64,000 bases of DNA from Streptomyces sp. NRRL B-24484 (GCF_000717715.1 NZ_JOAI01000009.1:62001-126000), one strand, 5' to 3'. Shown: positions 1 through 9,927, counted from the stretch's first letter. The notes: generated by a model from the letters alone, not told the origin. Made by a program: numbers and translations.

Positions 1-51
1 CGGCAGGGTGAGGGCCACGGTCTGGCCGATACGGCGTAGGAGCTGCTTCAC
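1..51 (-). CDS. Partial N-terminus of a possible exported or membrane protein
   Basis: A GTG-initiated frame on the minus strand gives 17 residues before the window ends. It begins VKQLLRRIGQTVALTLP, a short basic stretch running into hydrophobic residues, as in a signal peptide or first membrane segment. It lies downstream of msiK on the same strand, beyond msiK's hairpin terminator. No strong ribosome binding site is visible (only a tgtggc-like stretch). The function cannot be judged from this fragment. Confidence 0.4.
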   Translation of the reverse strand, partial: MKQLLRRIGQTVALTLP

Positions 52-216
52 GCCACAGGAGCGTAGCGACGAGTCGCCGAAAGGTCGCGCTCCGTTACAC
101 CAATGAGTGACCGGTGTCCTGATTTGTTCCGTCGCGTGGTTGACGGGCGGGCGGCCGGACGGGTGGTCGGGGCCGCGCGCCCGCCGCCGGGACCTCCCCG
201 GAGGCCGCCGGACGCG

Positions 217-254
217 CCGGAGCCCCGGCGGAACGGTGTCCGCCGGGGCTCCGG
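217..254 (-). terminator. Hairpin terminator downstream of msiK
   Basis: A perfect 16-bp inverted repeat (ccggagccccggcgga and its complement) with a 6-nt loop sits 45 bp beyond the msiK stop codon. GC-rich hairpins without a U-tract are usual for terminators in this group. Confidence 0.8.
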
Positions 255-298
255 TCGTGCTGCGGTGGGCGTGCGGCCCGGTCACCCGGGCCGTCGGC

Positions 299-1408
<1,110 letters not shown>

Positions 1409-1652
1409 CGGCAGGAACGTGCCGGACGATCCGAGTAAAGGCTGGATTGTCGGTACCGGGTCGCCGCGTTCAGGAGTCGAACGGGGGCCGGTCCCTCCGC
1501 GACCGTACCCGGACGTTCATCGGCTTGTCAGCCCCCGCCGGTGGCCGAATTCGGCATCGGTCCGATCACAACCAGGACACATCGCGCAAATCGCCCGCCC
1601 GGCACACCGCCCCACCGGCCAAAACCGACGGCGCCGCCCGGCACCGGCCCGC

Positions 1653-1658
1653 TACACT
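1653..1658 (+). promoter_or_regulatory. Possible -10 element for tRNA-Thr
   Basis: TACACT lies about 41 bp upstream of the tRNA start and resembles the actinobacterial -10 consensus. No convincing -35 element is seen. The rest of the 1409-1698 interval shows no gene or clear operator. Confidence 0.3.
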
Positions 1659-1698
1659 GCCCGTGGTACCGCAGTGGTTTGCCGCTGACGGTCACCGT

Positions 1699-1772
1699 GC
1701 CTCCTTAGCTCAGCTGGCCAGAGCACCGCTCTTGTAAAGCGGGGGTCGTCGGTTCGAACCCGACAGGGGGCT
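1699..1772 (+). tRNA. tRNA-Thr (anticodon TGT)
   Basis: A full cloverleaf can be folded by eye. The acceptor stem GCCTCCT pairs with AGGGGGC (one G-U). The anticodon stem CCGCT/AGCGG carries loop CTTGTAA with TGT at 1733-1735. The T-stem GTCGG/CCGAC carries TTCGAAC. CCA is not encoded. Its 3' end faces an integrase gene about 80 bp away, the arrangement expected when an element has integrated into a tRNA. Confidence 0.95.
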
Positions 1773-1808
1773 CGCCCATATCGGCAGGTCAACGGCCTGC
1801 CGAACGCG

Positions 1809-1842
1809 AAAGGCCCCGGACCGGCGACGGTCCGGGGCCTTT
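1809..1842. terminator. Hairpin between tRNA-Thr and the integrase remnant
   Basis: The arms aaaggccccggacc and ggtccggggccttt form a 14-bp stem with a short loop. The hairpin lies between convergent units (tRNA on plus, integrase on minus) and could serve both. A smaller hairpin (cggcagg/cctgccg) lies just upstream at 1782-1802. Confidence 0.75.
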
Positions 1843-1849
1843 CGACATC

Positions 1850-2668
1850 TCAAAGTGACATCAGCGGGCGGGGGCGCCGGCGCTTCAACAGCCGGTCCAT
1901 GTGGCTCATGGCCTCCCGCTGGTTCGCCTGCACCACATGCGCGTAGATCTCCATCGTGACCGCGATCTGGCTGTGCCCGAGGATCGCCATCAGGTCCCGC
2001 GGCTGCACGCCAGCCGCGGCGAGCAGGGGCGCGCAGCCGTGCCGGGTGTCGTGCAACCGGACCGGCGGCAGTGCCTCGGCCGCCGAGATCCGGGTGAACG
2101 ACCGACTGAGGTTCCGCGGCTCCACCGGCCGCCCGCTTGAAGTGGTGAACACGAAGCCCGACACCTGCCAGCCTTGCCCGTCGGCCAGGCGTCGGCGCCG
2201 CTGCTCGGCCTGCCGCATCCGCTGCCACCGCAGCGGCGCCACGCACATCAGGGGCAGCGGGATCACCCGCATCCGCCGGGACTTCGGGCTGTCCGCGTAC
2301 AGCTCGCCGCCGATCCGCTGGAGTTGCTGGCGGACTGTCAGGGTTCGCTTCTCCAGGTCGATGTCGCGCCAGTGCAGTCCCAGGATCTCGCCGCGCCGCA
2401 GGCCGAGCGCCACGGCCAGGACGAACGCCGGGTACAGCGGGTCGGTGCGGGCCCCCTCCAGGAACAGCAGGGTGTCGCCGAGGCTCCACGGCCGGGTCTC
2501 GCGGTACTGAACGCGCGGTGCCTGCACCAGCTTGGCCACGTTGCGCGTGATCAGCTCGTCCCGCACTGCCGCCGACAGCGCGGTTCGCAGCACCAGGTGA
2601 GACTCCTTGGCGGTGGCCGCGGACACCTTCTTGGTCGCGGTGGCGATCATGTCGCGCGTCAGACTTTG
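1850..2668 (-). pseudogene. Tyrosine-recombinase integrase, 5'-truncated
   Basis: About 270 residues match the C-terminal catalytic half of a phage/AICE-type tyrosine integrase. Visible residues are Arg I in LGLRRGEILGLHW, the HDTRHG box (HxxR), the LGHSQ box and the nucleophile Tyr in TMEIYAHV. The N-terminal core-binding domain is missing. The frame runs into transposon sequence near 2660-2670, and no N-terminal part is found on the far side of the IS, so insertion was followed by deletion. Placement beside the tRNA-Thr 3' end marks this as the relic integrase of a tRNA-integrated element. It is probably inactive. Confidence 0.85.
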
Positions 2669-2720
2669 TGGCAGGACTCGTTTCTTGCAGGTCCTGTTGC
2701 TTGAAGGAGTCTGACCGATC

Positions 2721-3918
2721 ATGGTGAGACCACCGGCGCTCCCGCCGGAGGAGAAGGTCCGGATCGTGCTGTCGATCCTGGCCGGTGATGACCGTCGCCG
2801 AGGCCGTGCGACGGGCGAAGGTGTCCGAGCAGCCGATCGGGACCTGGAAGCGCCAGTTCCTGGAGTCCGGCCGGGCTGGCCTCGCCGGCAAGTCCGGCCC
2901 CAGCACCCGGGAACAGCAACTCGAGGCCCAGGTGGCGGACTTGACCCAGGCACTGGGTGAGGCCGCAGTCGAGTTGCGGGTGTGGAAGAAGTCCGCGGAG
3001 GGCCGGCTGGGCCCTTCGAGGACCTCGAGGTGATCCGCACCGAGGCGGGCATGCCGACCGCGAGGTTCTGCCGCCTGATCGGCGTGCCCGAGCGGACCTG
3101 GCGCCGCCACCAGTACCGCGCCCGCCATGGAGCGCAGACCAGAGGTCCGTGGCCGCGCCCGGCCCGCGAGGGCGTCCGGCAAGCCGCACGCCGGCACGCG
3201 CTCGCGCATCGCAGGTCACCGTGCTGCGACTGCTGCGGGACGAGGGCCGGCTGCTGGAGGCGAACTACCAGCGGGAACGGCGGCAGCTCGCCGCTCGCCG
3301 CAAGGCCGCCTTCGCGACCGAGCCGACCGGCCCGAACCAGGTCCGGCAGCTGGAATTCTCCGAGTTCGAGACCGCCCCGGGCGGACCCGGCGGCTCGCGG
3401 GCTGCCGGGACTACTGGTCGAAGTACGAGCTCGGCCGGCACGTCTCGCCCACCGCGAACCAGCACGACGCGATCGCTGCGATCGAACTCGTCTTGAGGGA
3501 AGCGGAGTTGCTGTCGGGAAAGCCGCTGGCCGAGCTCGCCCCGCGCGACGCGGACGGCACCGTGCTGCCGCTGGTCACCATCGTCACCGACAACGGCGGA
3601 CCGTTCCGTTCGTTCCGATTCGAGGCGTTCATCGCCACCCGCCCCGAACTGCGGCACGTCCGCACCCGGGTCCGCACCCCGGGCCAGAACGGCTCACGCG
3701 AGCGCGGCTTCGGCTCGCTGAAATACGAGGCGCTGTTCCTGGAAGAGATCCCCGACGCCCTCGACCTGGTCCGCCACGCCGAGGACTACCGGCGCGAGTA
3801 CAACACCGTCCGGCCCCACGAGGCCCTCACCCGGAACCGACCCCACGACGTGCACACCGGCCTCGCGGACCCGCTCGTCCCCAACTTTCCCGAACCCGAA
3901 AACCCGCCAACTGCTTGA
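2721..3918 (+). pseudogene. Frameshifted IS3-family transposase
   Basis: Pieces of one transposase are spread over all three plus frames. MVRPPALPPEEKVRIVL starts at 2721, then TVAEAVRRAKV with a coiled coil (QLEAQVADLTQALGEA) from 2785. Next come EVIRTEAGMPTARFC near 3030 and VTVLRLLRDEGRLLEANY near 3220. The rve catalytic part runs from about 3400 to 3918. At least four frameshifts make it a pseudogene. TDNGGPF and the E in SRERGFGSLKYEAL are the second and third DDE residues. The expected first Asp reads as Glu (QLEFSEFE), another sign of decay. The ends of the IS are uncertain, roughly 2670 to 3930, with weak TGT...ACA-type termini. Confidence 0.85.
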
Positions 3919-3962
3919 CGCGGGACACGGCCAGGTGGGAGCCGCGGGAAGTCGGAGCTGCG

Positions 3963-5891
3963 CTACCGCTTGACGCGACTCCGGACGGCGAGGACGGCGA
4001 GGGCAAGAAGGACTGGTTCGAGGATCCGGGACGCCATCTCGATGAAGGTGCCTGTGGTGGTGAGGTACTGGCCCGAGGAACGAAAGACCACCGAGTTCAC
4101 GACGACGCGGGCAGCGCTCTCCGCCCGCTGGGCAGTCAGGCGCTGGTACATGGGGCCGGTGAGCACGGGGTCGGGGCTTTCGGTGGTCAGGGCGATGGTG
4201 CCCCCGGTGAGGCTGCCGACGCTGTGAGGCATGGGGGCATTCGTGGGCAATCCCCACAGGACAAGCGTCAGTACAGTGACGGCCATGGCCACCCCCAGAC
4301 AGGCTAGGGCACGGGAAGCGCGCAGTCCGTAGCCGGAGATCAGCCAGTAGGCCCACAGCAGTCCTCGTTCACCGGCGGGTGTCCCGGCCCGATTATGGCG
4401 GCGCATCTCCATCTCGCCGTAGTAGAAGTCCGCTGCGCCGGGCTCGTTCTTGCCATCCTCGAATGTCTTGCGCAGCTGCCGATAGATCGCGGCCACATCG
4501 TCCAGCCCAGGGGCGAGACCGGGATCGGGATGATGCGGACTGCTCTGCCATCCACGCGGCGGGGCCGGGTTGCCAGCCATCAGCGCGCGCCAGTGGTGCT
4601 CTTCGGCCACGGTGCGTCGGCGGGCCCACCGGCACGGCCAGATCTTGTGACGCCAGTGGATACCGCTCGGAGTGCGAGCGAAGGTGCAACGGCCTTCCAG
4701 GCGGAGCTGATCGAGATGGAAGGTACCGACGAAGAGGCAAGCCGACAGGTCGGTCCCAGCCAGGACCAGATGCGCAGCGTCCACTCCTCGGATGGATACC
4801 ACCCGCACGTCGGGGTCGTGGCCGCACAGCATGCCCTCGTCTGATGCTTTACCTGCTGTGGTGGAGAACGGGGCCGGCATGGCCGTGACGGCAACCGGGG
4901 ACGACAGCACAGCGTCAGTGAGGTCGACGGTGGCGTAGCGCAGCCGCAGGGTGGCTGTCGACTTCCAACGTGTCCGCGCGCAGCTCAAATGCTGTGCCGC
5001 GACTTCCATCGTCACTGGCGCCTCGAACAGCGCGCCGGAGACATCAACCGTCTCCCCGCACACGAGCGGACCGAGCAGCGGAACGTTTGCCAAGAAGATC
5101 GCCCCGCTGAACGTGGCGGTGCCGGCGACTGCCGCACCGCCGAAGCAGGTAGGGCCAGTGAACGTCGTCCTGGCGAACCCGGCGTCGCCGGCAAACCTCG
5201 CGTCGCCGAACTCGGCGGGGCCCGTGAACGTGGCTTCGCCGAACCCGGCATGCCCGGTGAACGTCGTCCTGGTGAATCCGGCGGCACCAGTGAACATGGT
5301 CCTGCCGAACCCGGCGGTACCTCTGAACATCGCCTCGCCGAACCCGGCGTTGCCTGTGAACGTCACTCCACCGAACCAGGCATGCCCGCCGAAAGCCGCG
5401 CCACCGAACCAGGCGTCACCGCCGAACGTGGCCCCGCCGAAGAAGGCAGTGCTGCTGAACGTCGCCTCACCGAAGCCCACGATGCCGGCCGACGCCGCCC
5501 TGCTGAACCCGGCATGCCCGGTGAACGTTGCGAGCCGGAACCTGGCTTGGCCGAACGTCACATTGTCGAACCTGGCAGTTCCAGCGAAGGTGGCCTCGTC
5601 GAACGCCGCGATACCCATGCTTGGCTGCCCGGTGACGGGATCGAGGAGAGCGTGGAGGAGGGCTCGGAGGAGTGGTTCGGTAAAACGGGTACCGCGGTGG
5701 TCGATGTCATCCCCGGGAGCCAGGGCAGCTAGGTAGGCGTGTCGGTCGCTCTCGGACACATGGGCCAGGCATGCGGTCTGGCCGGGGAGTTGCGCGCCCG
5801 GGCAGCCGCTCGGATCATTCGCGGCCTCTGGGCTGTGCCCACAACGGGCCCACGAAGATGAGGACCGCGTCAGAGATGGTGGCGTTGTCAT
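3963..5891 (-). CDS. Pentapeptide-repeat membrane protein
   Basis: A 642-residue protein. The N-terminus (C..CLAHV, DRHAYLAAL.PGDDIDHRGT) matches the leader found on actinobacterial pentapeptide-repeat proteins. Residues about 95-260 are repeats of the form xATFxGxAxF, which predict a right-handed quadrilateral beta helix. A second strand-rich part follows. The C-terminal third has a hydrophobic segment (ACLGVAMAVTVLTLVLWGL) and a final helix EMASRILEPVLLALAVLAVRSRVKR-like near the end, so it is likely membrane anchored. It lies on the relic element just after the dead transposase. Function unknown. DNA-gyrase mimicry is known for some pentapeptide proteins, but the membrane tail argues for another role. 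Confidence 0.8.
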   Translation of the reverse strand: MTTPPSLTRSSSSWARCGHSPEAANDPSGCPGAQLPGQTACLAHVSESDRHAYLAALAPGDDIDHRGTRFTEPLLRALLHALLDPVTGQPSMGIAAFDEATFAGTARFDNVTFGQARFRLATFTGHAGFSRAASAGIVGFGEATFSSTAFFGGATFGGDAWFGGAAFGGHAWFGGVTFTGNAGFGEAMFRGTAGFGRTMFTGAAGFTRTTFTGHAGFGEATFTGPAEFGDARFAGDAGFARTTFTGPTCFGGAAVAGTATFSGAIFLANVPLLGPLVCGETVDVSGALFEAPVTMEVAAQHLSCARTRWKSTATLRLRYATVDLTDAVLSSPVAVTAMPAPFSTTAGKASDEGMLCGHDPDVRVVSIRGVDAAHLVLAGTDLSACLFVGTFHLDQLRLEGRCTFARTPSGIHWRHKIWPCRWARRRTVAEEHHWRALMAGNPAPPRGWQSSPHHPDPGLAPGLDDVAAIYRQLRKTFEDGKNEPGAADFYYGEMEMRRHNRAGTPAGERGLLWAYWLISGYGLRASRALACLGVAMAVTVLTLVLWGLPTNAPMPHSVGSLTGGTIALTTESPDPVLTGPMYQRLTAQRAESAARVVVNSVVFRSSGQYLTTTGTFIEMASRILEPVLLALAVLAVRSRVKR

Positions 5892-6101
5892 GGTCTGGAC
5901 TCCACCGGCTCACCGGCATTTGGCTGGCACGCCGCATCTGGTCCTGGCAGCGGACATGACTTGCCGTTGTCTGTCCTCGAAGTCCGGTCCGAGAATTCTG
6001 TAGCAGAATCCGCCTTCGCCGTCGAGAGGTCATTGCCGGCCTCCGGTTTAATCTATACCTCTTGGCCGTGGCCGCCGATGGCAGAGGAGTGCGGGACGGG
6101 A

Positions 6102-6398
6102 TCAGGCGCCCACGTGGTTGAATACCGGGTAAATCTTGGGTTGCACGTCCGGGGCGCCGATCTCTTCGAGAATCGGCATGATGATCTGGCCGAACTGCTG
6201 AAACGCTTCCTCGGACTCCCAGATGTCGATGGCGATCCAGCCGTTAGGCGTAGGCGCAGCAGTGTGCGAGATGAGACCAGGAACGGGCCAGTCCGCCGGA
6301 CTCTTGACGGGGCCGCGGCCGCCGGTCAATCTGTCCGATCCCTGTTCGTAGGTTGCTTGGGTCATGCCGGGGACTTCAAAAATTGCAAGGACTGCCAT
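6102..6398 (-). CDS. Small ABM-like (dimeric alpha/beta barrel) protein
   Basis: A 98-residue protein starting MAVLAIFEVPGMT. It has the size and pattern of antibiotic-biosynthesis-monooxygenase-like ferredoxin-fold proteins, with central DIWESEEAFQQFGQ and a terminal PKIYPVFN. The ATG at 6398 is chosen over an in-frame ATG 60 bp upstream because AAGGAG sits 7 bp before it. No partner enzyme is adjacent, so the substrate is unknown. It lies inside the accessory segment. Confidence 0.7.
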   Translation of the reverse strand: MAVLAIFEVPGMTQATYEQGSDRLTGGRGPVKSPADWPVPGLISHTAAPTPNGWIAIDIWESEEAFQQFGQIIMPILEEIGAPDVQPKIYPVFNHVGA

Positions 6399-6896
6399 AA
6401 TGCGCTCCTTCGCGGAAGCCTGCCGAGCCCGTTCAGTCGACCATCCATGCAGGTTCACTGCACGTCGGTCTGAGCCGTACGGGTACGCATAGTGCGCGGA
6501 CCAGATGGAGCAGGATCCACTTCGGCATGCTGCCGTGCAGCAAGCGAGAGCAGGGGGATCCCCGGGCTCGCTTGCGGGCCGACCGAGTCGGCTTTCCCTT
6601 TCTCCTTAAAGCTGGCTTCTATAACGCGCACCTCCCGCACACAAACAGTCATGCACATTTACGGCGCTGGCTAGACCTCGCGGCATCCGGTTGATCGCTG
6701 CGCGTCAGCGGGGCTGGCCCTCGGTCTGAAAATTCGAACGGTCACACTCGCTGCCGCGAGGGGGAACGACATCAGTTGCTGACACCAACGCGAGGGGATG
6801 CTGAGCGACCGTCTGGCGCAGGCGGCGATAGACGATGCCGTGACGGGGACATCCGACCCAGTGTGGCTGAATGCTTGATCGGGCTTGTTGCAGCGG
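6399..6896. other. Intergenic stretch at the right edge of the accessory segment
   Basis: About 500 bp with locally lower GC than the rest of the window and no frame showing normal third-position GC. I looked for a second copy of the tRNA-Thr 3' end (attR) and did not find one. Nothing else is supported here. Confidence 0.5.
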
Positions 6897-7679
6897 TCAG
6901 GTGCACTTCACCGTCGTGGTGAACAGGGAGACCGCGGTGACCTTGCCGGCGGCGGTGGCGAAGACCATCTCCCAGCCCGGGGCGTCGGCGAGGTGGCGGC
7001 TGTACCCGCCCTCGACGGGTTCGGCGTCCGGGTAGGCCTTCTTCAGGTCCGCCTCGGAGGTGCCGGCGCCGATGCCTTCGGCGGTCCGGGCCTTCGGCGG
7101 GGCGACGAGCTGCTTGAGCTGTCCGGTGGTGCCGAACTTGGCTCCGCCGGCCGCCTCGAAGGCCTTCTGGCTCTCGGCGATCAGCTTCGTCTCCTCGGCG
7201 ACGGCGGCGGCCGACTCGGCGAGCTGCCGGGCGAGTTCGGCCGACTTGCGGGCATCCGTGGCCGCTCCGGACCCGCCCGCCGTGTCGCCGGTCCCCTCGG
7301 TCTTCCCGGTCTTCGCCGTGACGGCCTTCTCGGCCGCGATCACGGCCGGGTCGGGAGCCGAACCGTCCGCGTACCCGAAGAGGCCGCACCCGGTCGGGGC
7401 GGACATCGGTTCCGTCCGCAGGGCCCCGCCGGCCAGGGCCGCGTCCTTGGTGGTGCCCGGTCCGAGACCCCGGTAGCCCTTCGGCCCGAAGACCTCGTCC
7501 CGGGCGGCGGCGTAGCCCTTGCCCGCGTCCCGGCCGGAGCCGGAGCAGGCGGTGCCGCCGGCGATCACCGCGGCGGCGGCCAGCGCGGCGCACAGCAGCC
7601 GCACGCCGCCTCCGCGGTGCGGGACCGGCCGCCCGGGCACCCGGAACGGAGGCGTGGTCTGCTGCAGGGCGTGCGTCAT
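6897..7679 (-). CDS. Putative lipoprotein, function unknown
   Basis: A 260-residue protein with a basic N-terminus, a hydrophobic stretch (RLLCAALAAAAVIAGG) and TAC as a weak lipobox, so export and lipid anchoring are likely but not certain. The mature part is Ala/Thr/Lys-rich with a helical coiled-coil-like middle (ARKSAELARQLAESAAAVAEE). Its end, PGWEMVFATAAGKVTAVSLF, has beta character. No family is recognised. The gene is monocistronic, with about 280 bp of non-coding DNA upstream. Confidence 0.7.
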   Translation of the reverse strand: MTHALQQTTPPFRVPGRPVPHRGGGVRLLCAALAAAAVIAGGTACSGSGRDAGKGYAAARDEVFGPKGYRGLGPGTTKDAALAGGALRTEPMSAPTGCGLFGYADGSAPDPAVIAAEKAVTAKTGKTEGTGDTAGGSGAATDARKSAELARQLAESAAAVAEETKLIAESQKAFEAAGGAKFGTTGQLKQLVAPPKARTAEGIGAGTSEADLKKAYPDAEPVEGGYSRHLADAPGWEMVFATAAGKVTAVSLFTTTVKCT

Positions 7680-7963
7680 GGAGGAACCTCGTGGTGCAGG
7701 GGAGCGGAAGGCCGCCGGGCGGTCCCGCCCGGCCCGCCGGGGACGGCGGCGCCGCCACCCGCGCCACCCGGCGCGGTGTCCCGGTGGCCCGGGGTGACCG
7801 GCCGAGAGCCTGCCAGATGGTTCGAGGACGCCTCAAAGGGTTTGTTCGATCACCGGGGACGGGCGGCGCCGGGTTGGGCGCGCCGGGGGCCGCCCGGCGG
7901 TCGTACGGTGGACGAGGGGCCGTAGACGCCTGGCGGCAGGCGTGAGACCCACGGGAGGTCGCG

Positions 7964-8209
7964 ATGCCCGGTTCTGTCACGATCGGCCACACCGACGCGC
8001 TGGTGATGCTGAGCCACGACGACGCCCAACGGCTGTCGACGATGCTCGGGGAGATGGCGCACATGCTGGAGTCCTCCGGCGCGAGCCGGCTCGGCGACGC
8101 CCAGGTCGACGAGCTCTGCCGCGGCCGGGAGGCGTCCCGGGAGGCGTCCCGGGAGGAGCTCACCGGCTGGTGCCGGAACCTCTCGCAGTTCCTGGCCGAA
8201 CACCTGTGA
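7964..8209 (+). CDS. Small conserved-looking hypothetical protein
   Basis: An 81-residue acidic, helix-rich protein (MPGSVTIGHTDALVML...). A GGGAGGT ribosome binding site stands 7 bp before the ATG. Codons show high third-position GC. Near its end a 12-bp unit (gaggcgtcccgg) is duplicated in tandem and encodes REASREASREE. No function can be proposed. Confidence 0.6.
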   Translation: MPGSVTIGHTDALVMLSHDDAQRLSTMLGEMAHMLESSGASRLGDAQVDELCRGREASREASREELTGWCRNLSQFLAEHL

Positions 8210-8233
8210 TCCGACGCCCCGGGCCGGACTGAC

Positions 8234-8255
8234 GCGGGACCGGTGCCGGTCCCGC
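8234..8255. terminator. Bidirectional hairpin between convergent genes
   Basis: The perfect repeat gcgggaccgg/ccggtcccgc with a minimal loop lies between the stop codons at 8209 (plus) and 8271 (minus). Confidence 0.7.
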
Positions 8256-8270
8256 CGCCCGGGGCGGCGA

Positions 8271-8855
8271 TCAGCCTGCGCCCGCGCGCGCGGCGAGCGC
8301 GTCCAGCACGGCGTCGACCTCGGCGCCGACGGCGGCCAGGGCGGCGGTCGGATCCGCCGCCCTGGCCAGCAGCATGCCCGCTTCGCAGAGCGCGCCCAGC
8401 AGCAGGTGCGTGCGGATCTCCGGGTCGCTGCCTGGCGATGCCGCGGCGAGGCCGCGGCGGAGCAGCGCGGTGGAGTGCTCGGCCTCGATCGCGCGGACCT
8501 CGTCCCAGCCGAGCACGGCGGGCCCGTCGAGCAGCAGGATCCGCCGGGCTGCCGGGTCGAGGCAGCCGCGGAGGAAGGCGTGGCAGCCGGCCCGGACGGC
8601 GGCCCAGGGCGCGAGGCCGGCGGCGGCCCCTGCGAGGCCGCGGGCGCGCTCCTCCTCGGCGCGGGCGAAGACGGCGCGCAGCAGCGCGGGCTTGCCGTCG
8701 AAGTGGTGGTAGACGGCGCCCTTGGTCAGGCCCGCGGTACGGGCGATGCCGTCGATCGAGGTGGCGGCGTAGCCGGCCGTGCCGAAGTGCTCGGTGGCCG
8801 CGTCGACGATCTGCCGGGTGGTCGCCCCGGACCGGTCCGCCTGGGTGCGTCTCAT
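8271..8855 (-). CDS. TetR-family regulator
   Basis: A 194-residue TetR protein. The N-terminal HTH is seen as ATRQIVDAATEHFGTAGYAATSIDGIARTAGLTK-like sequence with the hallmark AVYHHFDGKPALL. The C-terminal ligand domain (about 70-194) is all-helical and Ala/Leu rich. The start MRRTQAD at 8855 gives the normal TetR N-terminus; an ATG 36 bp upstream is less likely. It is divergent from an NTF2-like gene, with a strong inverted repeat in the shared promoter. It therefore probably represses that gene and itself. Confidence 0.9.
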   Translation of the reverse strand: MRRTQADRSGATTRQIVDAATEHFGTAGYAATSIDGIARTAGLTKGAVYHHFDGKPALLRAVFARAEEERARGLAGAAAGLAPWAAVRAGCHAFLRGCLDPAARRILLLDGPAVLGWDEVRAIEAEHSTALLRRGLAAASPGSDPEIRTHLLLGALCEAGMLLARAADPTAALAAVGAEVDAVLDALAARAGAG

Positions 8856-8880
8856 GGATCCGCCGTCTCCCGCCTCGGTG

Positions 8881-8909
8881 TTGACACGCATACTAGCGGT
8901 ACGTAAGTT
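8881..8909 (+). promoter_or_regulatory. Sigma-HrdB-type promoter of the NTF2-like gene
   Basis: TTGACA at 8881-8886 and TAAGTT at 8904-8909 are separated by exactly 17 bp, close to the vegetative consensus. The -10 element lies inside the inverted repeat described at 8899-8928. Confidence 0.7.
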
Positions 8910-8928
8910 ACCTACCCAAGGTACGTAC
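8899..8928. promoter_or_regulatory. Candidate TetR operator
   Basis: Inverted arms GTACGTA (8899-8905) and TACGTAC (8922-8928) flank a 16-bp centre between the divergent tetR and NTF2-like genes. The repeat covers the -10 region of the plus-strand promoter, so a bound repressor would block it. Confidence 0.65.
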
Positions 8929-8956
8929 TTCGAGTATGCAACTGAGGGGGTGGACC

Positions 8957-9334
8957 GTGGCCGATGGGCACCGGGACTTCGTGGAGCGCTGGGCGGCCTT
9001 CTGGGCCGCACCGGATCCGGCCGGGCTGGACGGGCTGAGCGCGCCGGACATCGTGCTGGAGTGGCCGGGACGCGAGGAGCCGATCCGCGGGCTCGACGCG
9101 TGGCGGCAGCAGGTCGCCGGAGCGCTCGCGCGCTTCCCCGGCCTCGTGCTGGAGGTCGTCGCGGACGCCGCCGACGGCGACACCTCGTTCGTCGCCTGGC
9201 GGGCCGCGGCCTCCGTGGACGGCCGCGCGGTGCACTGGCAGGGCGTGGACCGGATGGAACTGCGGGACGGCCTGGTCGTGCGGTCCGTGGTCGTCTTCGA
9301 CACGGCGCCCCTGCGGGCCCCGGCCGCGGGGTAG
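8957..9334 (+). CDS. SnoaL/NTF2-like protein
   Basis: A 125-residue cone-fold protein (VADGHRDFVERWAAFWAAPDP). It has the pattern of SnoaL-like/NTF2 proteins: an N-terminal helix, DIVLEWPGREEPIRGLDAWRQQV in the middle, and a strand-rich end with FVAWRAAASVDGRAV. GTG at 8957 is preferred because GAGGGGG lies 6 bp before it. An ATG at 8936 would leave almost no leader after the promoter. It is probably the TetR target. Whether it is an isomerase, hydrolase or binding protein cannot be told. Confidence 0.8.
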   Translation: MADGHRDFVERWAAFWAAPDPAGLDGLSAPDIVLEWPGREEPIRGLDAWRQQVAGALARFPGLVLEVVADAADGDTSFVAWRAAASVDGRAVHWQGVDRMELRDGLVVRSVVVFDTAPLRAPAAG

Positions 9335-9344
9335 GTTCGCCGGT

Positions 9345-9893
9345 ATGGAGCCGCTGTCCTGGATCGACGTGCCGACCCCGCTGCCGACCGGCCCGATGCG
9401 GCTGGCGGTCACCCCGACGGGCGTCGCGGCGGTCTCGTACGCGGGCGTCCCGGCGGCCGCCACGGGGGCGCCGGAGTGCACCGACCGCCGGGTGGTCGAG
9501 GCGGTGACCGGGCAGCTGGCCGAGTACTTCGGCGGCGGCCGGCGGGTGCTGGAGCTGCCGATCGACTGGCGCCTCGCCACCGGGCCGCACCGCGTGGTGC
9601 TGGAGCGGCTGGTGGCGGACGTCGGCTACGGGCGGACCATCACCTACGGCGAACTAGCCGCCCGCAGCGGGGTCTTCGAGGACGTCGCCGAACCCGGCCT
9701 GGCCGCCCGCACGGTCGGGCAGATGATGGGCGCCAACCCGCTCGCCCTGCTGGTGCCGTGCCACCGCGTGGTCGCCTCCGACGGCCTGGGCGGGTTCGGC
9801 GGCGGACCGCAGGGGCTGGAGACCAAGCGCTGGCTGCTCACCCTGGAGGGCGTGCTGCCGCCCACGCTGGACTGGGACGGGCCGGTCGGCTGA
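9345..9893 (+). CDS. ogt: Methylated-DNA-protein cysteine methyltransferase
   Basis: A 182-residue suicide DNA-repair protein that removes the methyl group from O6-methylguanine. Residues about 1-80 form the ribonuclease-like N-domain (DRRVVEAVTGQLAEYFGG). The C-domain carries the recognition helix region (YGRTITYGELAARSG) and the active-site motif PCHRVV with its acceptor cysteine. The ATG is 10 bp after the upstream stop, so it may be co-transcribed with the NTF2-like gene. Confidence 0.92.
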   Translation: MEPLSWIDVPTPLPTGPMRLAVTPTGVAAVSYAGVPAAATGAPECTDRRVVEAVTGQLAEYFGGGRRVLELPIDWRLATGPHRVVLERLVADVGYGRTITYGELAARSGVFEDVAEPGLAARTVGQMMGANPLALLVPCHRVVASDGLGGFGGGPQGLETKRWLLTLEGVLPPTLDWDGPVG

Positions 9894-9927
9894 CCGGCCG
9901 GTCCCCGCACGTCGCCGCGGCCGGGGG

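Noticed and set aside
6455..6658. 67-codon minus-strand frame in the accessory segment
   Set aside because: It has no ribosome binding site, no third-position GC bias and no recognisable domain.
6399..6896. attR copy of the tRNA-Thr 3' end
   Set aside because: Only a short ttcgaac match (near 6733) is present. The flanking bases do not fit the tRNA T-arm or acceptor stem.
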